Positions 61,904-64,000 of a stretch of DNA of 64,000 nucleotides are shown here, in pieces (position 1 is the stretch's first letter; each line of letters opens with the position of its first letter). The notes below the pieces were generated by a model that was given only the letters and a program-made list of their open reading frames with translations, was not told the origin of the DNA and ran no database searches. The stretch is taken from NCBI RefSeq assembly GCF_000002995.4, contig NW_025062475.1, positions 11,929,687-11,993,686 of the forward strand. Reading direction: 5' to 3'. The stretch comes from Brugia malayi (taxonomy: Eukaryota > Nematoda > Chromadorea > Rhabditida > Onchocercidae). A program made the position numbers and the translations under genes.

Positions 61904-64000
61904 AATAATTCATTTAATTTTTTGATAAATATTGCAAATGTATGCTATTAATTTTTTCTTTTTTGACAATAGCCAAAAGACTGATATAAGAGAGTAATGA
62001 GCCTAGTACTTAACAGAGTAATTCTCTTTTGTTCTTTTATTTTCTATTCTTCAATCTATTTATTTATTCATTCCTTTTTCATCAGCTTTGATTATATCAC
62101 TTGCATAAATATTATCATAAAAAAAAAAAAAAACAAAGATTGGATGATATCATCTATGAATTTGCTGATAAAAGTTAATTAGCTTCTTTTCATTAATTAA
62201 AATATTGCATACTTTTATAATTTTATATATTTTATTTGGATCTGTTATCGATATATTCAACAATATGCATTGGAAAATTTTGAAATTTCTTTATTAAACG
62301 CAGAAAAAAAAGAGTTTAATAATTCACAATGAAAAGTTAATTTTCATCACAAATTAACAATGAAAGTAATTAGCATTTGTAAACTAATATTATTTGTAAG
62401 TTAATTATTGCTGGGAAAAAAAAAATAAATAAACAAAGAAAAATAAAAAAGTATTAAAATATTCATTATCATAACAATAATACAATATGAACATAAAAAT
62501 AGCACAAAAAGGTCAGTTATCGCCCATTTTTGTTTTTAAAATTTATCTTTCATAAATTTTATTATGAATTATTTTTAAAATCTCTTTATTTTTCTTTTTT
62601 TTTTTTTTTAATGAAAGAATTAATAATTAATTTCTTTCATAATGTATTTTTCTTTTACATCATACTTATTTCCTGTTTTCCAATTTCATTCTCTTCATTT
62701 TTCTTTTATTCTGACAAAAATAAAATAAATAAAAATAAAAGAGAGAAAGGGAAAGAGAGAGAGAGAGAGAAAGAGAAGAAACAATGTTTAATACTTTTAT
62801 TCCTTACATTTCTTTTCCTTTTTTCCTCTTTTTTTTTTTTTTTTTTTTTGGTTTGAGAGAATTTTCAACAGCTGTTGCAATATTTTACAATGCATTAAAA
62901 AAATTATAGAATGTCAGAAATTTTTTTTTTTTTAGTAAGAAATATTTTTAATTTTGAAATATTGTAATATAGAAAAGCTAATTTTATGTTATGAAATATA
63001 TGTTTATGAATTTTAAAGTTTGGTTATACTTTCAAAAGTATGAATTTTAAAATTTGAATTTTAAAATTATGAATTTTAAAATATACGTATGACAATCGTA
63101 TCTTTAATATAAGTAAAAAAAAACTATCAAAAAAACTGCTATTTTTTCAATGCGAAAGTAAAATAATTAAAATTTTTATTAATCAGTTAAAAAATGACAA
63201 ACAAAATTCTTTTGTTACCTAAAAAATTAAATGAATTTTATTAGCAGAAATTTTCATTCGATTATACACCATTTCAATAATAGTTGTTAAATAAAGTTTT
63301 TAACGATTTAAATGGTTAGATAAATGTTCAGTTTTTAGTTTGTTACTAAAGAACACAAATACTCAAATAGAATTGCATAGGACAGGTGATGTTACATTGA
63401 ACTTATGTTGGAATTTTAAATTATTACTATATGTGTTGAATTTATTTTAGCCTATGCTATGCTAGAAAATGTATTACAATAAAAATTTGAATTCATATTT
63501 TCATCATTTTGCAAAAAATAAATATTTTGTCCTAAATGTTTTGATAGCATAAATATTGAATAATAATTTCTTTACCATTTATTTATTACATTACATTTCT
63601 AATTATATGATCAACTTAAAAATTTACATTTTACAACAGAATAATTTTGATGAAAGAAAAAAGTGGCAAATTAAAAAAATACATTTAGCATAAATGAAAT
63701 AGTTAAAAGAGAAATAATCTGTCACCATTAAAATATATGTAAATATTTTGTAAGAACTGAAATTATAAAAACAATCTTGAAATGATAAATTCGTTTTTAG
63801 AACAAATGTCGCAAAATATTTTTAAGATGATGAAGGAATTGATTTAAAAATTCTACTACAACCTTCTACTAATCAAAAACGAATAGTAATATTTATATAT
63901 GGCATGATAAGATAATTGAATTCATATCATAATTAAAATAAGATAATTGAAAAATGGTTCTGTGCAGGAAAAAATACTTCAAATCAATTTAAAAGATTGA
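61904..64000. other. AT-rich window end without a supported gene
   Basis: Homopolymer-rich DNA, with a GA tract at about 62740-62775 and poly-T at 62828-62849. Short minus-strand frames near 61970-62030 and 62130-62170 are weakly coding-like but have no convincing splice sites. No homeobox was seen here, so the next Hox gene (lin-39 type), if linked, lies outside. Confidence 0.45.

Noticed and set aside
62530..62856. 108-residue Phe-rich frame near the window end
   Set aside because: Poly-T/poly-A and GA tract translation without gene signals.
1..64000. tRNA, rRNA, spliced-leader RNA or transposon genes
   Set aside because: I looked for a B-box-like GTTCGA context, spliced-leader sequence and reverse-transcriptase or transposase motifs and found nothing convincing; this was by eye and not exhaustive.

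Overview
The window is eukaryotic and strongly AT-rich, with short phase-consistent introns, long homopolymer and dinucleotide tracts, and genes whose closest recognisable relatives are nematode developmental regulators. The combination of a ceh-13-type labial gene (hexapeptide YKWM) with a separate Hox3-like gene, which Caenorhabditis lacks, suggests a non-Caenorhabditis nematode. An AT-rich spirurid or filarial-type worm would fit, but the species cannot be fixed from sequence alone.

Layout. 1-6.7 kb is a compact housekeeping block on the + strand: the last two exons of an SLC35B1/HUT-1-type nucleotide-sugar transporter, followed 440 bp later by a complete 18-exon PWP2 (UTP1) gene for the small-subunit processome. 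8.8-13.7 kb (+) holds a five-exon T-box repressor of the Tbx1/15/18 (MLS-1-like) type with an N-terminal eh1 Groucho-binding motif and a 40-bp minisatellite in intron 3. 13.7-26.8 kb is about 13 kb of AT-rich DNA without a convincing gene. 26.8-30.3 kb (-) is a complete three-exon labial/ceh-13 Hox gene. 30.3-47.3 kb is its upstream intergenic DNA and includes a ~1.5 kb (GAAT)n array. 47.3-51.5 kb (-) is a complete two-exon Hox3-like gene. About 3.2 kb upstream of it, at 54.7 kb on the + strand, lies a near-perfect miRNA hairpin of the mir-10 family. Both of its arms look more like mir-993, the family member associated with arthropod Hox clusters, than like mir-10 itself. 59-62 kb holds three short minus-strand coding-like tracts that I cannot name.

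The right-hand two thirds is therefore part of a nematode Hox cluster: labial and Hox3 in tandem on the minus strand, with a Hox-cluster microRNA in its ancestral neighbourhood but on the opposite strand. The T-box gene beside it is a second developmental regulator. All spliced models were derived by hand by matching GT/AG sites, reading-frame phase and protein-family similarity. No search or folding program was run.
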